Source: Clavibacter phaseoli
Lineage (GTDB): Bacteria; Actinomycetota; Actinomycetes; Actinomycetales; Microbacteriaceae
Assembly: GCF_021922925.1 (NCBI RefSeq)
Contig: NZ_CP040786.1
Location: 2,914,001 to 2,978,000, forward strand
Length of the DNA stretch: 64,000 bases
Direction: 5' to 3'
Within the stretch, counting starts at the first letter, position 1; the number at the start of each line of letters is the position of its first letter. A program made the position numbers and the translations under genes. The notes below the pieces were generated by a model. That model searched no databases. It saw only the letters and a list, made by a program, of their open reading frames with translations, and had not been told where the DNA came from. This document shows positions 25,451 to 34,317 of the stretch, piece by piece.

Positions 25451-25490
25451 CAAGCTAGCTTGACACCCGAAGCGGTGTCAAGCGTGCTTG
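25451..25490. promoter_or_regulatory. 40-bp symmetrical operator/promoter of the XRE-membrane protein pair
   Basis: The sequence is a nested dyad. The inner arms CTTGACACC and GGTGTCAAG are perfect with a 6-bp spacer (25459-25482). They are flanked by CAAGCTAGCTTG (25451-25462, perfect palindrome) and CAAGCGTGCTTG (25479-25490). Reading the minus strand, TTGACA (25481-25476) and TAGCTT (25457-25452) make -35 and -10 boxes 18 bp apart. The -10 ends 7 nt before the ATG. Confidence 0.8.
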
Positions 25491-25548
25491 TCATCGCGGC
25501 GGGCGGGCCCCCGGCGGCGCCCCGGCGAACGCGCCTAGGCTCGACCCC

Positions 25549-27531
25549 ATGAGCGCCGAGACACCTCCGACCGGGATCCGCACCGACGAGCTGGACGCGG
25601 GGGTGCGCCCGCAGGACGACCTCTACCTCCACGTGAACGGGCGCTGGCTCGACCGCACCGAGATCCCCGACGACAAGGCCCGCTGGGGCTCGTTCCACCA
25701 GCTCGCCGAGGCGGCCGAGGACGCCGTGCGCGTGATCATCGAGGAGGCCGTCGACGCCGAGCCCGGCACCGAGGAGCGCAAGACCGGCGACCTCTTCACG
25801 AGCTTCATGGACGAGGAGCGCGTCGAGCGCCTCGGTGTCGAGCCCATCCGCGACCAGCTGGACGCGGCCGCGGCCGTCACCGACGTGCCGTCCTTCCTGC
25901 GCAGGCTCGGGACCCTCGAGCAGACCAACGTGAGCGGCCTGCTCGGCCTCTTCGTCGACAACGACCCTGGCGACCCCGAGCGCTACGTCGTGCAGATCGA
26001 CCAGGGCGGCATCGGCCTCCCCGACGAGAGCTACTACCGCGAGGAGGGCCACGCCGCCATCCGCGACGCCTACCGCGCCTTCGTCGAGCGCATGCTCGGC
26101 CTCGCGGAGCTGGACGACCCCGCGGGCCGCGCCGACCGGATCCTCGACCTCGAGACCCGCATCGCCGCCGCCCACTGGGACAACGTCCGCACGCGCGACA
26201 GCCAGGCCACCTACAACCTCGTCACCTGGGCCGAGCTCCGCGAGCTCGTCGCGAAGGCGGCCGGCGCCGACCTCGACGTCTGGCGCGACGCCCTCGACGC
26301 GCCCGCCGCGGCGCTCGACGAGGTCGTGCTGCGCGAGCCGAGCTTCGCCGAGGGCCTCGGCGCGCTGCTGACCGATGGCGAGATCCCCGCGCTCCGCGAC
26401 TGGCTCACCTGGCAGGTCATCCGCTCGAACGCGGCGCTGCTGCCGAAGGCGTTCTCCGAGGCGTCCTTCGGCTTCTACGGCCGCACGCTCACGGGCGCGC
26501 CCGAGCAGCGCGTGCGGTGGAAGCGCGGCGTCTCGCTCGTCGAGGGCGCCATGGGCGAGGCCATCGGCCGGATCTACGTCGACCGTCACTTCAGCCGCAC
26601 GGCCAAGGCCGAGATGGACGTGCTCGTCGGCCACCTCGTCGAGGCGTACCGCCAGTCCATCTCCGGCCTCGAGTGGATGACCGCGGAGACCCGCGGCCGG
26701 GCGCTGGAGAAGCTCGAGAAGTTCACCCCGAAGATCGGCTTCCCGGACAGGTGGCGCGACTACTCGGCGCTCGAGATCGACCCGACGGACCTCGTCGGCA
26801 ACGTGCGCGCGACCGCCCGGTTCGAGACGCGTCGCGAGCTCGCCAAGATCGGCGCCCCGCTGGACCGCGACGAGTGGTTCATGACGCCGCAGACCATCAA
26901 CGCGTACTACAACCCGGGCTTCAACGAGATCGTGTTCCCGGCCGCGATCCTGCAGTTCCCGTTCTTCGACGAGGCGCGCGACCCGGCCGCGAACTACGGC
27001 GCGATCGGCGCGGTCATCGGCCACGAGATCGGCCACGGCTTCGACGACCAGGGCTCGCGCTACGACGGCGACGGCCGCCTCACCGACTGGTGGACCCCCG
27101 CCGACCGCGCCGCGTTCGAGGAGCGGACGGCGTCGCTGATCCAGCAGTACGACGCCCTCGTGCCGGCGCAGCTCACGGCCGACGACGCCCCGCACGTGAA
27201 CGGCGCGCTCACGATCGGCGAGAACATCGGCGACCTCGGCGGCCTCTCCATCGCGTGGAAGGCGTACCTCCTCTCGCTCGAGGGCGCGGAGCCGCCGGTC
27301 GTCGACGGGCTCACGGGCGCCGAGCGCTTCTTCCTCTCCTGGGCGCAGGCCTGGCAGCAGAAGGGCCGCGACGCCGAGGTGATGCGGCTGCTCGCCATCG
27401 ACCCGCACGCGCCGAACGAGTTCCGCTGCAACCAGATCGTCCGCAACATCGACGCGTTCTACGCGACGTTCGACGTGCAGCCCGGCGACGGCCTCTGGCT
27501 CGACGAGGAGGCCCGCGTCACCATCTGGTGA
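25549..27531 (+). CDS. pepO: M13-family zinc endopeptidase (neprilysin/PepO type)
   Basis: A 660-residue gluzincin peptidase. The zinc motif HEIGH has His492, Glu493 and His496; the third ligand is Glu558 in GENIGDLGG, with Asp562 positioning His. The substrate strand NAYYNPGFNEIVFPAAIL and the C-terminal NEFRCNQIVRNIDAFYATF are family hallmarks. It starts MSAETPPTGIRTDEL with no signal peptide, so it should act in the cytoplasm on short peptides, as PepO does. The length is normal for the family. TAGGCT lies 7 nt before the ATG and no ribosome binding site is seen. The stop overlaps the next start (GTGA). Confidence 0.93.
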   Translation: MSAETPPTGIRTDELDAGVRPQDDLYLHVNGRWLDRTEIPDDKARWGSFHQLAEAAEDAVRVIIEEAVDAEPGTEERKTGDLFTSFMDEERVERLGVEPIRDQLDAAAAVTDVPSFLRRLGTLEQTNVSGLLGLFVDNDPGDPERYVVQIDQGGIGLPDESYYREEGHAAIRDAYRAFVERMLGLAELDDPAGRADRILDLETRIAAAHWDNVRTRDSQATYNLVTWAELRELVAKAAGADLDVWRDALDAPAAALDEVVLREPSFAEGLGALLTDGEIPALRDWLTWQVIRSNAALLPKAFSEASFGFYGRTLTGAPEQRVRWKRGVSLVEGAMGEAIGRIYVDRHFSRTAKAEMDVLVGHLVEAYRQSISGLEWMTAETRGRALEKLEKFTPKIGFPDRWRDYSALEIDPTDLVGNVRATARFETRRELAKIGAPLDRDEWFMTPQTINAYYNPGFNEIVFPAAILQFPFFDEARDPAANYGAIGAVIGHEIGHGFDDQGSRYDGDGRLTDWWTPADRAAFEERTASLIQQYDALVPAQLTADDAPHVNGALTIGENIGDLGGLSIAWKAYLLSLEGAEPPVVDGLTGAERFFLSWAQAWQQKGRDAEVMRLLAIDPHAPNEFRCNQIVRNIDAFYATFDVQPGDGLWLDEEARVTIW

Positions 27532-28451
27532 CGCGCGGCGCGATGGCCGCCGCCGGCGAGGATCCGCGACACCGCCCCCGGCACACCGGGGGCGGGCCCG
27601 CGCGCCACGCGGGGCAGGAGCCGAGCGGCGGCTTCCGCCCCGCGTTCCGCGCGCTCGGCGGCCTCGCCCTCGACGGGATGCGGGTCGCGGCCCGCGCCAC
27701 CGACCTCGACTCGGGCGACGTCGTGCTCGCCGTCGACGACCACGTCTCCCTGCCCGCGGCCGGCCTCGGCCGCGTGCTCCTCCTCGTCGAGCTGTCCGCG
27801 CGCATGACGGGCGGCGACCTCTCGCCGCTGCACCTCGTGGACCGGCGGCCGGACGACGAGGGCGGCACCGCCGGCCTCTGGCGCCACCTCGTCGTGCCGT
27901 CGCTGCCCGTCACGGATCTCGCGTCGCTCGTCGGCGCGACGGGCGACGCGGCCGCCACCAACGCGCTCCTCGGCCTCGTCGGCCTCGACGCCGTCCGCAC
28001 GCGCGCCGAGTCGCTCGGCCTCCGCCGCACGGCGCTCCTCGACGTGGCGCGCGGCACCCGCGGGCCGGACGACGCCCCGCAGCTCTCCGTCGGATCCGCC
28101 CGCGAGCTCGCGTCGCTCTTCGCCTCGCTCGTGCACGGCGAGGTGGTCGACGAGGAGACGAGCACGCGCGTGGTCGGCTGGCTCGCGCTCAACACCGACC
28201 GCTCGATGGTCGCCGCCTCCTTCGGCCTCGACGCGCCGGTGGGACGCGGCGGCGAGCACGGCATGGCGCTCGTCGACTGCACGGGCGTCGACGCGGGCGT
28301 GCGGGCCGAGGCGGGCGTGCTCCGCGGGCCGCGCGGCGCGGTCGCCTACGCCGTCATGGTCCACTTCGACGACGCCGACCTCCGCGCCCGCCTCGCCGTC
28401 CGCGACGGCCTGGGCGTGGTCGGGCTCGACCTGCTGGAGCACGTGCACTGA
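27528..28451 (+). CDS. Beta-lactamase-fold (serine hydrolase-like) protein with degenerate active site
   Basis: A protein of up to 307 residues resembling class A beta-lactamases (Beta-lactamase2 family) without a signal peptide. The expected motifs are present in position but altered: SxxK is GLGR in LPAAGLGRVLLLVEL, SDN is GDA in TGDAAATNALL, and KTG is RGG in VGRGGEHGMALVD. It therefore probably binds rather than hydrolyses. The GTG start overlaps the pepO stop, but a strong hairpin lies 41 nt after that stop and the first 45 residues are low complexity, so the real start may be later (for example the ATG at 27679). Function unknown. Confidence 0.75.
   Translation: MTRGAMAAAGEDPRHRPRHTGGGPARHAGQEPSGGFRPAFRALGGLALDGMRVAARATDLDSGDVVLAVDDHVSLPAAGLGRVLLLVELSARMTGGDLSPLHLVDRRPDDEGGTAGLWRHLVVPSLPVTDLASLVGATGDAAATNALLGLVGLDAVRTRAESLGLRRTALLDVARGTRGPDDAPQLSVGSARELASLFASLVHGEVVDEETSTRVVGWLALNTDRSMVAASFGLDAPVGRGGEHGMALVDCTGVDAGVRAEAGVLRGPRGAVAYAVMVHFDDADLRARLAVRDGLGVVGLDLLEHVH
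27572..27595 (+). terminator. Hairpin just after pepO, inside the annotated start of the next gene
   Basis: A perfect 10-bp stem (CCGCCCCCGG with its complement) and a CACA loop, 41 nt after the pepO stop. It looks like a terminator, but it also lies in the N-terminal codons of the following gene if that gene starts at the overlapping GTG. Confidence 0.5.
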
Positions 28452-28548
28452 GCCGCGCGGATCCGCCGCCCTGCGGTCGTGGATCCGCCCGGGCGTAGAG
28501 TCGGTTGTCGCCCGCCACCCCTCCCGGGCGACGGAGGAGACCCCCACG

Positions 28549-29301
28549 ATGACCGGCATGAACCCCGCCACGGCCAAGCGCCTCGCCCGCGACGACGTGG
28601 CGCCGATGTACGCGGAGGTGGACGCGGCCATCGCGCGCGCCGAGATCCCGGGCACCCCGGAGTGGCAGGAGAAGGTCCGCGGCCGCATCGTCATGGTGCG
28701 CCACGGCCAGACCGAGTGGAGCGTCAACGGACGCCACACCGGCACGACCGACATCCCCCTCACCGCCACCGGCGAGGAGCAGGCGCGCGCGGTCGGCGGC
28801 GTGCTCGCGGGCACCGAGTTCGGCCTCGTGCTCGCCAGCCCCCGCTCGCGCGCCCAGCGCACCGCCGAGCTCATCGGCTACGGCGACCAGGCCGAGGTCG
28901 ACGACCGCCTGGTCGAGTTCGACTACGGCGCGTACGAGGGCCGCACCACGGCCGACATCCAGTCCGAGCGCGGCCACTGGGACCTCTGGACCGACGGCGT
29001 GCCCGCGGGCGACACCCCGGGCGAGACGTCCGGCCAGGTCCGCGCCCGCGTCCTCGAGGTGCTGGATCGGGTGCTGCCCGTGCTCGAGTCCGGCCAGGAC
29101 GTGCTCCTCGTCGCGCACGCCCACGTGATCCGCGCGCTCGCCGTCGCCTGGGTCGGCCTGCCCGCGGAGGCCGGCGGGATCCTCACGCTCTCGACCTCCA
29201 CGCTCAGCGAGCTCGGCTTCGAGCACGGCCGCCACGCGATCATGCGCTGGAACTGCCCCGCGGACGGCTGGGCGCCGTCACCCGTGGGCGGCAGCCGGTA
29301 G
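28549..29301 (+). CDS. Histidine phosphatase-family protein (phosphoglycerate mutase-like)
   Basis: A 250-residue enzyme of the histidine phosphatase superfamily. The catalytic RHG is in VMVRHGQTEWSVNGRHTG at about residues 47-64, preceded by an unusual helical extension of 45 residues. The acid/base region is EFDYGAYEGRTTADI and the second catalytic His is in LLVAHAHVIRALA. Such proteins act as broad phosphatases, GpgP-type phosphatases or cofactor-dependent mutases; the size and TDIPLT pattern favour a phosphatase. The start is the ATG reading MTGMNPATAKRLA after GGAGGAGACCCCC, a good binding site. Confidence 0.88.
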   Translation: MTGMNPATAKRLARDDVAPMYAEVDAAIARAEIPGTPEWQEKVRGRIVMVRHGQTEWSVNGRHTGTTDIPLTATGEEQARAVGGVLAGTEFGLVLASPRSRAQRTAELIGYGDQAEVDDRLVEFDYGAYEGRTTADIQSERGHWDLWTDGVPAGDTPGETSGQVRARVLEVLDRVLPVLESGQDVLLVAHAHVIRALAVAWVGLPAEAGGILTLSTSTLSELGFEHGRHAIMRWNCPADGWAPSPVGGSR

Positions 29302-29356
29302 CGCCGCGGTCGCCGGGCGCCGTCGTCACGCAGGGCGGCGCGTAGGATCGCCCCTC

Positions 29357-30340
29357 GTGGCACAGAAGAAGAAGCGCACCCGCACGGCCCCGTCGTCCTC
29401 CGCCCGCGCCCGACAGGGATCGCCCGCGAGGGCCCGCTCCGGGAACCCGGCGAAGGTGCGGAAGGCCACCGCGCGCGACTGGATCTCCGGCGCCCGCATC
29501 CGCACCCTCCCGCTCGCCGTCGCCCCCGTCGCGATCGGCGCGGGAGCGGCCCGCGCGCTCGGCCCCGACGAGGGCGTCTCCCTCGGCCTCGCGCTCCTCT
29601 GCCTCGCCGTCGCGGTGCTGCTGCAGATCGGCGTGAACTACGCCAACGACTACTCCGACGGCGTCCGCGGCACCGACGACGTGCGCGTCGGCCCCGCCCG
29701 CCTCACGGGATCCGGCGCCGCGAAGCCGCGCACCGTGCTCACCGTGGCGCTCGCGTTCTTCGGCCTCGCTGCGGTCGCGGGCCTCGCGATCGTGCTGATC
29801 ACCGGCCATTGGTGGCTGCTCGCGGTCGGCGCCGTCGCCATCGTCGCGGCCTACTTCTACACGGGTGGCAAGCGCCCCTACGGCTACGCGGGACTGGGCG
29901 ATGTGGTCGTCTTCGTCTTCTTCGGCCTGGTCGCCACCGCGGGCACGCAGTTCATCCTCATCGGCATGATCACGGGCGAGGGCTGGCTGGGCGGCGTCGC
30001 GGCGGGCGGCTTCGCGTGCGCGGTGCTCATGGTCAACAACATCCGCGACATCGAGCAGGACGGCAAGGTCGGCAAGCGCACGCTCGCGGTGCGGCTCGGC
30101 CCGCGCGGCTCGCGGATCGTCTACTGCGTCGAGATCGCCATCGCCTACGGGGTCGTGGTCTTCTTCATGCTCTTCTACCCGAAGGCGCTGCTCGTGCTGT
30201 TCACGCTCGTGCTGGCGCTGCCGGCCGCGATCATCGCCTGCACCGGCCGCACCCCCAAGGAGCTCATCCTCTCGCTCCAGCTCACGAGCATGGCGGCGCT
30301 CACCTTCGGCCTGGGCCTCGGGGCGGCGTTCGCGTTCTGA
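29357..30340 (+). CDS. menA: 1,4-dihydroxy-2-naphthoate polyprenyltransferase
   Basis: A 327-residue UbiA-superfamily membrane enzyme that attaches the polyprenyl chain to 1,4-dihydroxy-2-naphthoate, giving demethylmenaquinone. The first Asp-rich motif is in NYANDYSDGVRGTDD and the second is NNIRDIEQDGKVGKRTLAVRLG; both bind Mg-diphosphate. Nine helices are predicted. The first 35 residues are Lys/Arg/Ser-rich and cytoplasmic. It starts at GTG, 8 nt after a TAGGAT box. It is the first of the menaquinone genes here; menD, menF and menG follow within 9 kb, with other genes between them. Confidence 0.95.
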   Translation: MAQKKKRTRTAPSSSARARQGSPARARSGNPAKVRKATARDWISGARIRTLPLAVAPVAIGAGAARALGPDEGVSLGLALLCLAVAVLLQIGVNYANDYSDGVRGTDDVRVGPARLTGSGAAKPRTVLTVALAFFGLAAVAGLAIVLITGHWWLLAVGAVAIVAAYFYTGGKRPYGYAGLGDVVVFVFFGLVATAGTQFILIGMITGEGWLGGVAAGGFACAVLMVNNIRDIEQDGKVGKRTLAVRLGPRGSRIVYCVEIAIAYGVVVFFMLFYPKALLVLFTLVLALPAAIIACTGRTPKELILSLQLTSMAALTFGLGLGAAFAF

Positions 30341-30345
30341 GCCCG

Positions 30346-30723
30346 GTGGATCCCGCGCTCGTCCGCGCGCTCGCGGCCGACCACGAGACGTGGGTGACCG
30401 ACGACCCGCGGCTGCTCGCGCTGCGGCAGCGGTCGGGCGGCAGGCGCCGCGCGGTGCTCGTGGTCGACGCGGCGCTCGACGCGTGGTGGGCGGAGCGGTC
30501 CGCGGCGGATCCCGAGGGGTCGGCCGCCGCGCTCGCGACCGGGGTGACGCGGGCCATGGCGGAGACGCGAGCGGGGGAGCGGTACGTCGTGCTCGACGAC
30601 GGTCGCCTCCGCCCGTCGACGCGCACGACGACGCCCGCGGTGCGCGACACGGTTCCGTCGGCGGGCGCCCGGTGGGTCGCTTACGTGCCGATCGAGCGCG
30701 ACGGATCCGCGGACCCGGCCTGA
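30346..30723 (+). CDS. Hypothetical protein, 125 aa, behind menA
   Basis: A soluble protein I do not recognise. It begins VDPALVRALAADHETWVTDD, has a central segment RRRAVLVVDAALDAWWAERS and ends with WVAYVPIERDG. The GTG start is 5 nt after the menA stop and has no good binding site, so translation would rely on coupling. Codon positions three are strongly G/C throughout and no other frame gives a better protein, which supports a real gene. It may be an actinobacterial addition to the menA transcript, but no enzyme motif is visible. Confidence 0.6.
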   Translation: MDPALVRALAADHETWVTDDPRLLALRQRSGGRRRAVLVVDAALDAWWAERSAADPEGSAAALATGVTRAMAETRAGERYVVLDDGRLRPSTRTTTPAVRDTVPSAGARWVAYVPIERDGSADPA

Positions 30724-30733
30724 CGCGCGCGGC

Positions 30734-31120
30734 TCAGCTGCGCTCGGCCTCGCCGTCGGCGCGCGGGGCGGAGGCGGCGGTGTCCGGGGTGCCGGCACCG
30801 GGCGTGCCCGTGGCGGCGGTGGCGACGTCCGCGGATCCGGCCGCGCGGGCCCGGCGCTCGGCGGCGTCGATCGCCGCGTCCTCGGAGTCGTCGTCCTCGA
30901 CGGGCGCCTTGCGGCCGGCCGCGATGGCCGCGAGGTCCGCGGCCATGGCCTCGCGCTGGCGGCGCAGGAAGATGTAGGACCCGCAGAACGACACCACCGC
31001 GCCGATGACCGCGGCGAGCGGCCAGAAGTCCGGGCTCACGGCGACCACCAGCCCGAACGGGACGGCGAACAGGAGGATGCGGACGACGGTGTAGACGAGC
31101 CAGTAGCGACGGGAACTCAC
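30734..31120 (-). CDS. DUF4229-type membrane protein
   Basis: A 128-residue protein with two close transmembrane helices near the N-terminus (YTVVRILLFAVPFGLVVAV and FWPLAAVIGAVVSFCGSYIFL), then the basic motif RRQREAMAADLAAI and a long acidic, Ala/Thr-rich tail that is probably disordered and cytoplasmic. This is the DUF4229 layout found beside menaquinone genes in actinobacteria. Function is unknown. Start is a GTG. It diverges from the PLDN-domain gene with 139 bp between them. Confidence 0.8.
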   Translation of the reverse strand: MSSRRYWLVYTVVRILLFAVPFGLVVAVSPDFWPLAAVIGAVVSFCGSYIFLRRQREAMAADLAAIAAGRKAPVEDDDSEDAAIDAAERRARAAGSADVATAATGTPGAGTPDTAASAPRADGEAERS

Positions 31121-31259
31121 CGGGTCAGCATAGGTCGGTCGCCTGGGCGGGCCCGCCGCCTGTCCGGGCCGCCGCCGCCCAGCCGGGGCCCGGCCGGCGC
31201 CCTCTTCCCGCTCGCTGGACGCCCGGCGTCCTCCCCGGTTGCGGAGCTACCATCGGGAG

Positions 31260-31682
31260 ATGCCCCGCCTGCTGATCGGTCTCGCCGTCGTGATCGTGTT
31301 CTTCACGGTCTTCGTCATCGTGGACACCTCCCTGACGCCGCGGACCCGCATGCGCGGCCTCCCCAAGCCGGCGTGGATCGCGGTGGTCGTCCTGGTGCCC
31401 GTCATCGGCGGCGTCCTCTGGCTCACCATCGGCAAGGACCGCACCGACCTCGCCCGCGCGTCCGGCCGCCGCCTCGGCCCGGACGACGACCCCGACTTCC
31501 TCTCCGGCCTCGGCCGCACCCGGTCGGAGGAGGAGCGGATCCGGCGCCTCGAGCAGGAGCTCGCCGACCTCGACAGCGACGGCACGGGTCCGGACGACCC
31601 GCAGGAGCCGGGCCCCACGGGCGGCCCGACCCGGCCGAACCGCGACGACGACGACCGCGCGCCGGGCCGCCGGGACGCCTGA
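31260..31682 (+). CDS. PLD nuclease N-terminal (PLDc_N) domain membrane protein
   Basis: A 140-residue protein. The first helix LLIGLAVVIVFFTVFVIVDTSL is followed by LPKPAWIAVVVLVPVIGGVLWLTIGKDR, the exact pattern of the PLDc_N domain that anchors cardiolipin synthases, but here there is no catalytic phospholipase D part. The C-terminal 70 residues are charged, with SEEERIRRLEQELADL likely a short coiled coil and then a Pro/Asp-rich tail. The ATG is preceded by TACCAT with a 6-nt gap. It lies 6 bp before menD and may be co-transcribed with it. Confidence 0.82.
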   Translation: MPRLLIGLAVVIVFFTVFVIVDTSLTPRTRMRGLPKPAWIAVVVLVPVIGGVLWLTIGKDRTDLARASGRRLGPDDDPDFLSGLGRTRSEEERIRRLEQELADLDSDGTGPDDPQEPGPTGGPTRPNRDDDDRAPGRRDA

Positions 31683-31688
31683 CCGCCG

Positions 31689-33443
31689 GTGACCACGACA
31701 GACTCCCGCCCCGCCCAGCCCCCCATCACCTCGCCCCGCACGGGCAACCCGTCCACGGATCGCGCGCTCGCGATGCTCCTGGCGCTCGTCGCCGAGGGCG
31801 TCACAGACGTCGTCCTGTGCCCCGGATCCCGCTCCCAGGCCCTCGCGCTCGTCGCCGCCGAGCTGGAGCGCGTCGACGGCGTGCGCCTGCACGTCCGCAT
31901 CGACGAGCGCGCCGCCGGCTTCCTCGCGCTCGGCCTGGGCGTCGAGTCCGGTCGTCCGGCGCCCGTCATCACGACCTCCGGCACGGCCGTCGCGAACCTG
32001 CACCCGGCCGTGCTCGAGGGCTGGCACTCGGGCGTCCCGATGCTGCTGATCACGGGCGACCGCCCGGCGGAGCTCCGCGGCATCGCCAGCAACCAGACCA
32101 CCCGGCAGCCCGGGATGTTCGGCGACCGGGTCGTCGTCGTCGACGTGCCGGCGCCCGAGGAGACCGACGACGACCTGGCGCGCGACGCGGGTCTCGCCCG
32201 GGACGCGTACCGCCGGGCCCGCGACGAGCGGACGCCCGTGCACGTGAACGTGGCGTTCCGGGATCCGCTGTCCGTCGCGGTGCCGGACCTGACAGAGGCC
32301 GTCGCGGAGGCGCGCGCCGCCGCCGCCGATGATGCCGCCGCCGCACCTGAGCCCGTCGCCGACGTCCTCGCCCTGCCGCACGGCCCGCGCACCCTCGTCG
32401 TCGCCGGGCATGCCGCGGGCGAGGCCGCGGAGGAGCTCGCGCGCGCCGGCGGCTGGCCGCTCGCGGCCGAGATCTCCAGCGGATCCCACTTCGGCCCGAA
32501 CCTCGTCGTCTCCTTCCGCGAGCTGCTCGCCCGCCCGGGCTTCGGCGACCGCGTGGAGCGCGTCGTCGTGTTCGGCCACCCCACCCTCACCCGCGAGGTG
32601 CCGCTGCTCGTGGGGCGCGACGACGTGGAGGCCGTCGTCGTCGGATCCACCGGCGGCGAGGACTACGACCCGCGCCACCGCGTCACCGCGCATCCGGCGG
32701 CCGTGCGCGTGGTCGGCGAGCCCGCGGATCCCGCCGAGGCCCGGCGCTGGCTCGGCACGTGGGTGCAGGCGAGCCGCGCGATCCTCGACGAGGCGACCGC
32801 CGCGGAGTCCGCGCCGCTCCTGCCCTCCGGCACCACGCCCGCCGAGCGCCGCGAGTTCGCGCGCGCCGAGCTCGCCGCCGTGCGCGCCGACGTCACCCGC
32901 CGCCACCTCGTGCGCGCGCTCTGGCAGGCCACCTGGCCGCACGACCGGCTCGTGCTCGGGGCGTCGCGCCTCATCCGCGAGGCCGACCGGGCGCTCCCCG
33001 GCAAGCGCGTGCGCGTGCACGCCAACCGCGGTCTCGCGGGCATCGACGGCACGATCTCCACCGGCCTCGGCATCGCGCTCGCGTCGCAGGCGGGACCCGT
33101 GAGCGCGGCCGCCGGGATCACGCGCGTGCTCGTCGGCGACCTCACGCTCCTGCACGACGTCGGCTCGCTGCTCCTCGGCACGGGCGAGCGCGTGCCGCGG
33201 ATCCAGGTCATCGTGGGCAACGACGGCGGCGGCACCATCTTCGACGGGCTCGAGGTCGCGAGCACCGCCGCGCCCGCCGCCATCGACCGCGTCATGTTCA
33301 CGCCCCAGCGGGTGGATCTCGCGAGCCTCGCGAAGGCCTACGGCTGGGCGTACCTGCGCGCCGCGACCCACGGCCAGCTGGAGGCGGCGCTCACCACCGC
33401 GTCCGAGGCGCCGCTGCTCATCGAGGTGCCGCTGGTCCGGTAG
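31689..33443 (+). CDS. menD: 2-succinyl-5-enolpyruvyl-6-hydroxy-3-cyclohexene-1-carboxylate synthase
   Basis: A 584-residue thiamine diphosphate enzyme that joins isochorismate and 2-oxoglutarate in menaquinone synthesis. The N-terminal PYR domain has [17 protein letters not shown] and [14 protein letters not shown] with the catalytic Glu, plus [13 protein letters not shown]. The C-terminal PP domain has [17 protein letters not shown] and the metal-binding [12 protein letters not shown] with [12 protein letters not shown]. Length is as expected for MenD. The start is a GTG directly after the PLDN gene. Its substrate would come from MenF, encoded 3 kb downstream on the other strand. Confidence 0.95.
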   Translation: MTTTDSRPAQPPITSPRTGNPSTDRALAMLLALVAEGVTDVVLCPGSRSQALALVAAELERVDGVRLHVRIDERAAGFLALGLGVESGRPAPVITTSGTAVANLHPAVLEGWHSGVPMLLITGDRPAELRGIASNQTTRQPGMFGDRVVVVDVPAPEETDDDLARDAGLARDAYRRARDERTPVHVNVAFRDPLSVAVPDLTEAVAEARAAAADDAAAAPEPVADVLALPHGPRTLVVAGHAAGEAAEELARAGGWPLAAEISSGSHFGPNLVVSFRELLARPGFGDRVERVVVFGHPTLTREVPLLVGRDDVEAVVVGSTGGEDYDPRHRVTAHPAAVRVVGEPADPAEARRWLGTWVQASRAILDEATAAESAPLLPSGTTPAERREFARAELAAVRADVTRRHLVRALWQATWPHDRLVLGASRLIREADRALPGKRVRVHANRGLAGIDGTISTGLGIALASQAGPVSAAAGITRVLVGDLTLLHDVGSLLLGTGERVPRIQVIVGNDGGGTIFDGLEVASTAAPAAIDRVMFTPQRVDLASLAKAYGWAYLRAATHGQLEAALTTASEAPLLIEVPLVR

Positions 33444-33485
33444 CCGATCCGCCGGATCAGCCGCGTCAGGCGACCGGGCCGGGGC

Positions 33486-34220
33486 TCACGCCGGGATCGC
33501 GCCGCGCCACGAGCGCAGCGCCTCGCGCTCGGAGCCCGTGAGGTCGGCCGCGTCGAAGAGCGCGTCGAGGTCGATCCCCGCCATCGCCTCCCGGAACGCC
33601 CGCTCGCTCGTGGTGCCGCGCTCGGCGAGGAACGCCTCGATCGCCGGCTCCATGTCGGGCTGGCCGGAGTTCGCCGACCGCTCGGGGCCGCGGCGGATGC
33701 TCTCCAGGTAGTCGTCGACGATGTCGTCCGGCTCGGCGCCCACCGCGAGGAGCAGGAGCAGCGCGACGAGGCCCGTGCGGTCGCGTCCGGCGCCGCAGTG
33801 GAAGAGGACGCCGCCCGCGGGGGCGTGGGCGATCGTCCGCAGCGCGGCGCCGGCCCGGTCCGGCAGCTCGGCGAGGTGCGGCAGGTAGTAGAGCGGCGTG
33901 CCGACGAGGCCGGTGTCCCAGTACGGCACCCAGAAGCCCGGGTGGTCGTCGAGGCCGTCGAGGTCGACGTGCGCGACGTCGATCCAGTCGGGGCGCGGGT
34001 GCGTGTCCCGGGCGCGCTCGCCGGGCTGGCGGAGGTCGAGCACCGTGCGGTAGCCGAGCTCGCGCAGCCGCTCCCATCCGGCGTCGGTGATGAGGTCGGC
34101 GTCCTCGCTGCGGGCGAGCGCTCCGGTCGGCGAGGTGCCGCCACCTCGGAGGCGGACGCCCCCGAGGTCGCGGGCGTTGACGAGGCCGTCGATCGAGAGG
34201 GTGCGGTCGGATGCGGTCAT
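33486..34220 (-). CDS. Tyrosine/phosphoinositide-type protein phosphatase
   Basis: A 244-residue Cys-based phosphatase of the PtpB/Y-phosphatase 3 family. It starts with VNARDLGGVRLRGGG, the family's N-R/D-L-G-G hallmark, and carries the P-loop HCGAGRDRTGL with nucleophile Cys and the extra Lys/Arg-Asp seen in MptpB-like lipid and protein phosphatases. The lid region FWVPYWDTGLVGTPLYY is helical. Related enzymes in mycobacteria act in host cells, but many soil actinobacteria have housekeeping copies. The ATG at 34220 is used because upstream sequence lacks family features. No signal peptide is seen. Confidence 0.88.
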   Translation of the reverse strand: MTASDRTLSIDGLVNARDLGGVRLRGGGTSPTGALARSEDADLITDAGWERLRELGYRTVLDLRQPGERARDTHPRPDWIDVAHVDLDGLDDHPGFWVPYWDTGLVGTPLYYLPHLAELPDRAGAALRTIAHAPAGGVLFHCGAGRDRTGLVALLLLLAVGAEPDDIVDDYLESIRRGPERSANSGQPDMEPAIEAFLAERGTTSERAFREAMAGIDLDALFDAADLTGSEREALRSWRGAIPA

Positions 34221-34270
34221 CGCCCGAGTCGACCACGCCGGCGAGCGGCCCCGCGTCATCCTCCCGACCA

Positions 34271-34286
34271 TCAAAGAGATGTTTGA
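34271..34286. promoter_or_regulatory. Inverted repeat upstream of ArsR-MFS pair
   Basis: TCAAAGAGATGTTTGA, with 5-bp arms TCAAA and TTTGA, in the AT-richer stretch between the phosphatase and ArsR genes, 32 bp before the ArsR start. A plausible operator for the ArsR-type protein. Confidence 0.45.
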
Positions 34287-34317
34287 CAGTAGTGCCCACG
34301 GTGTGGTCGGATGACGC

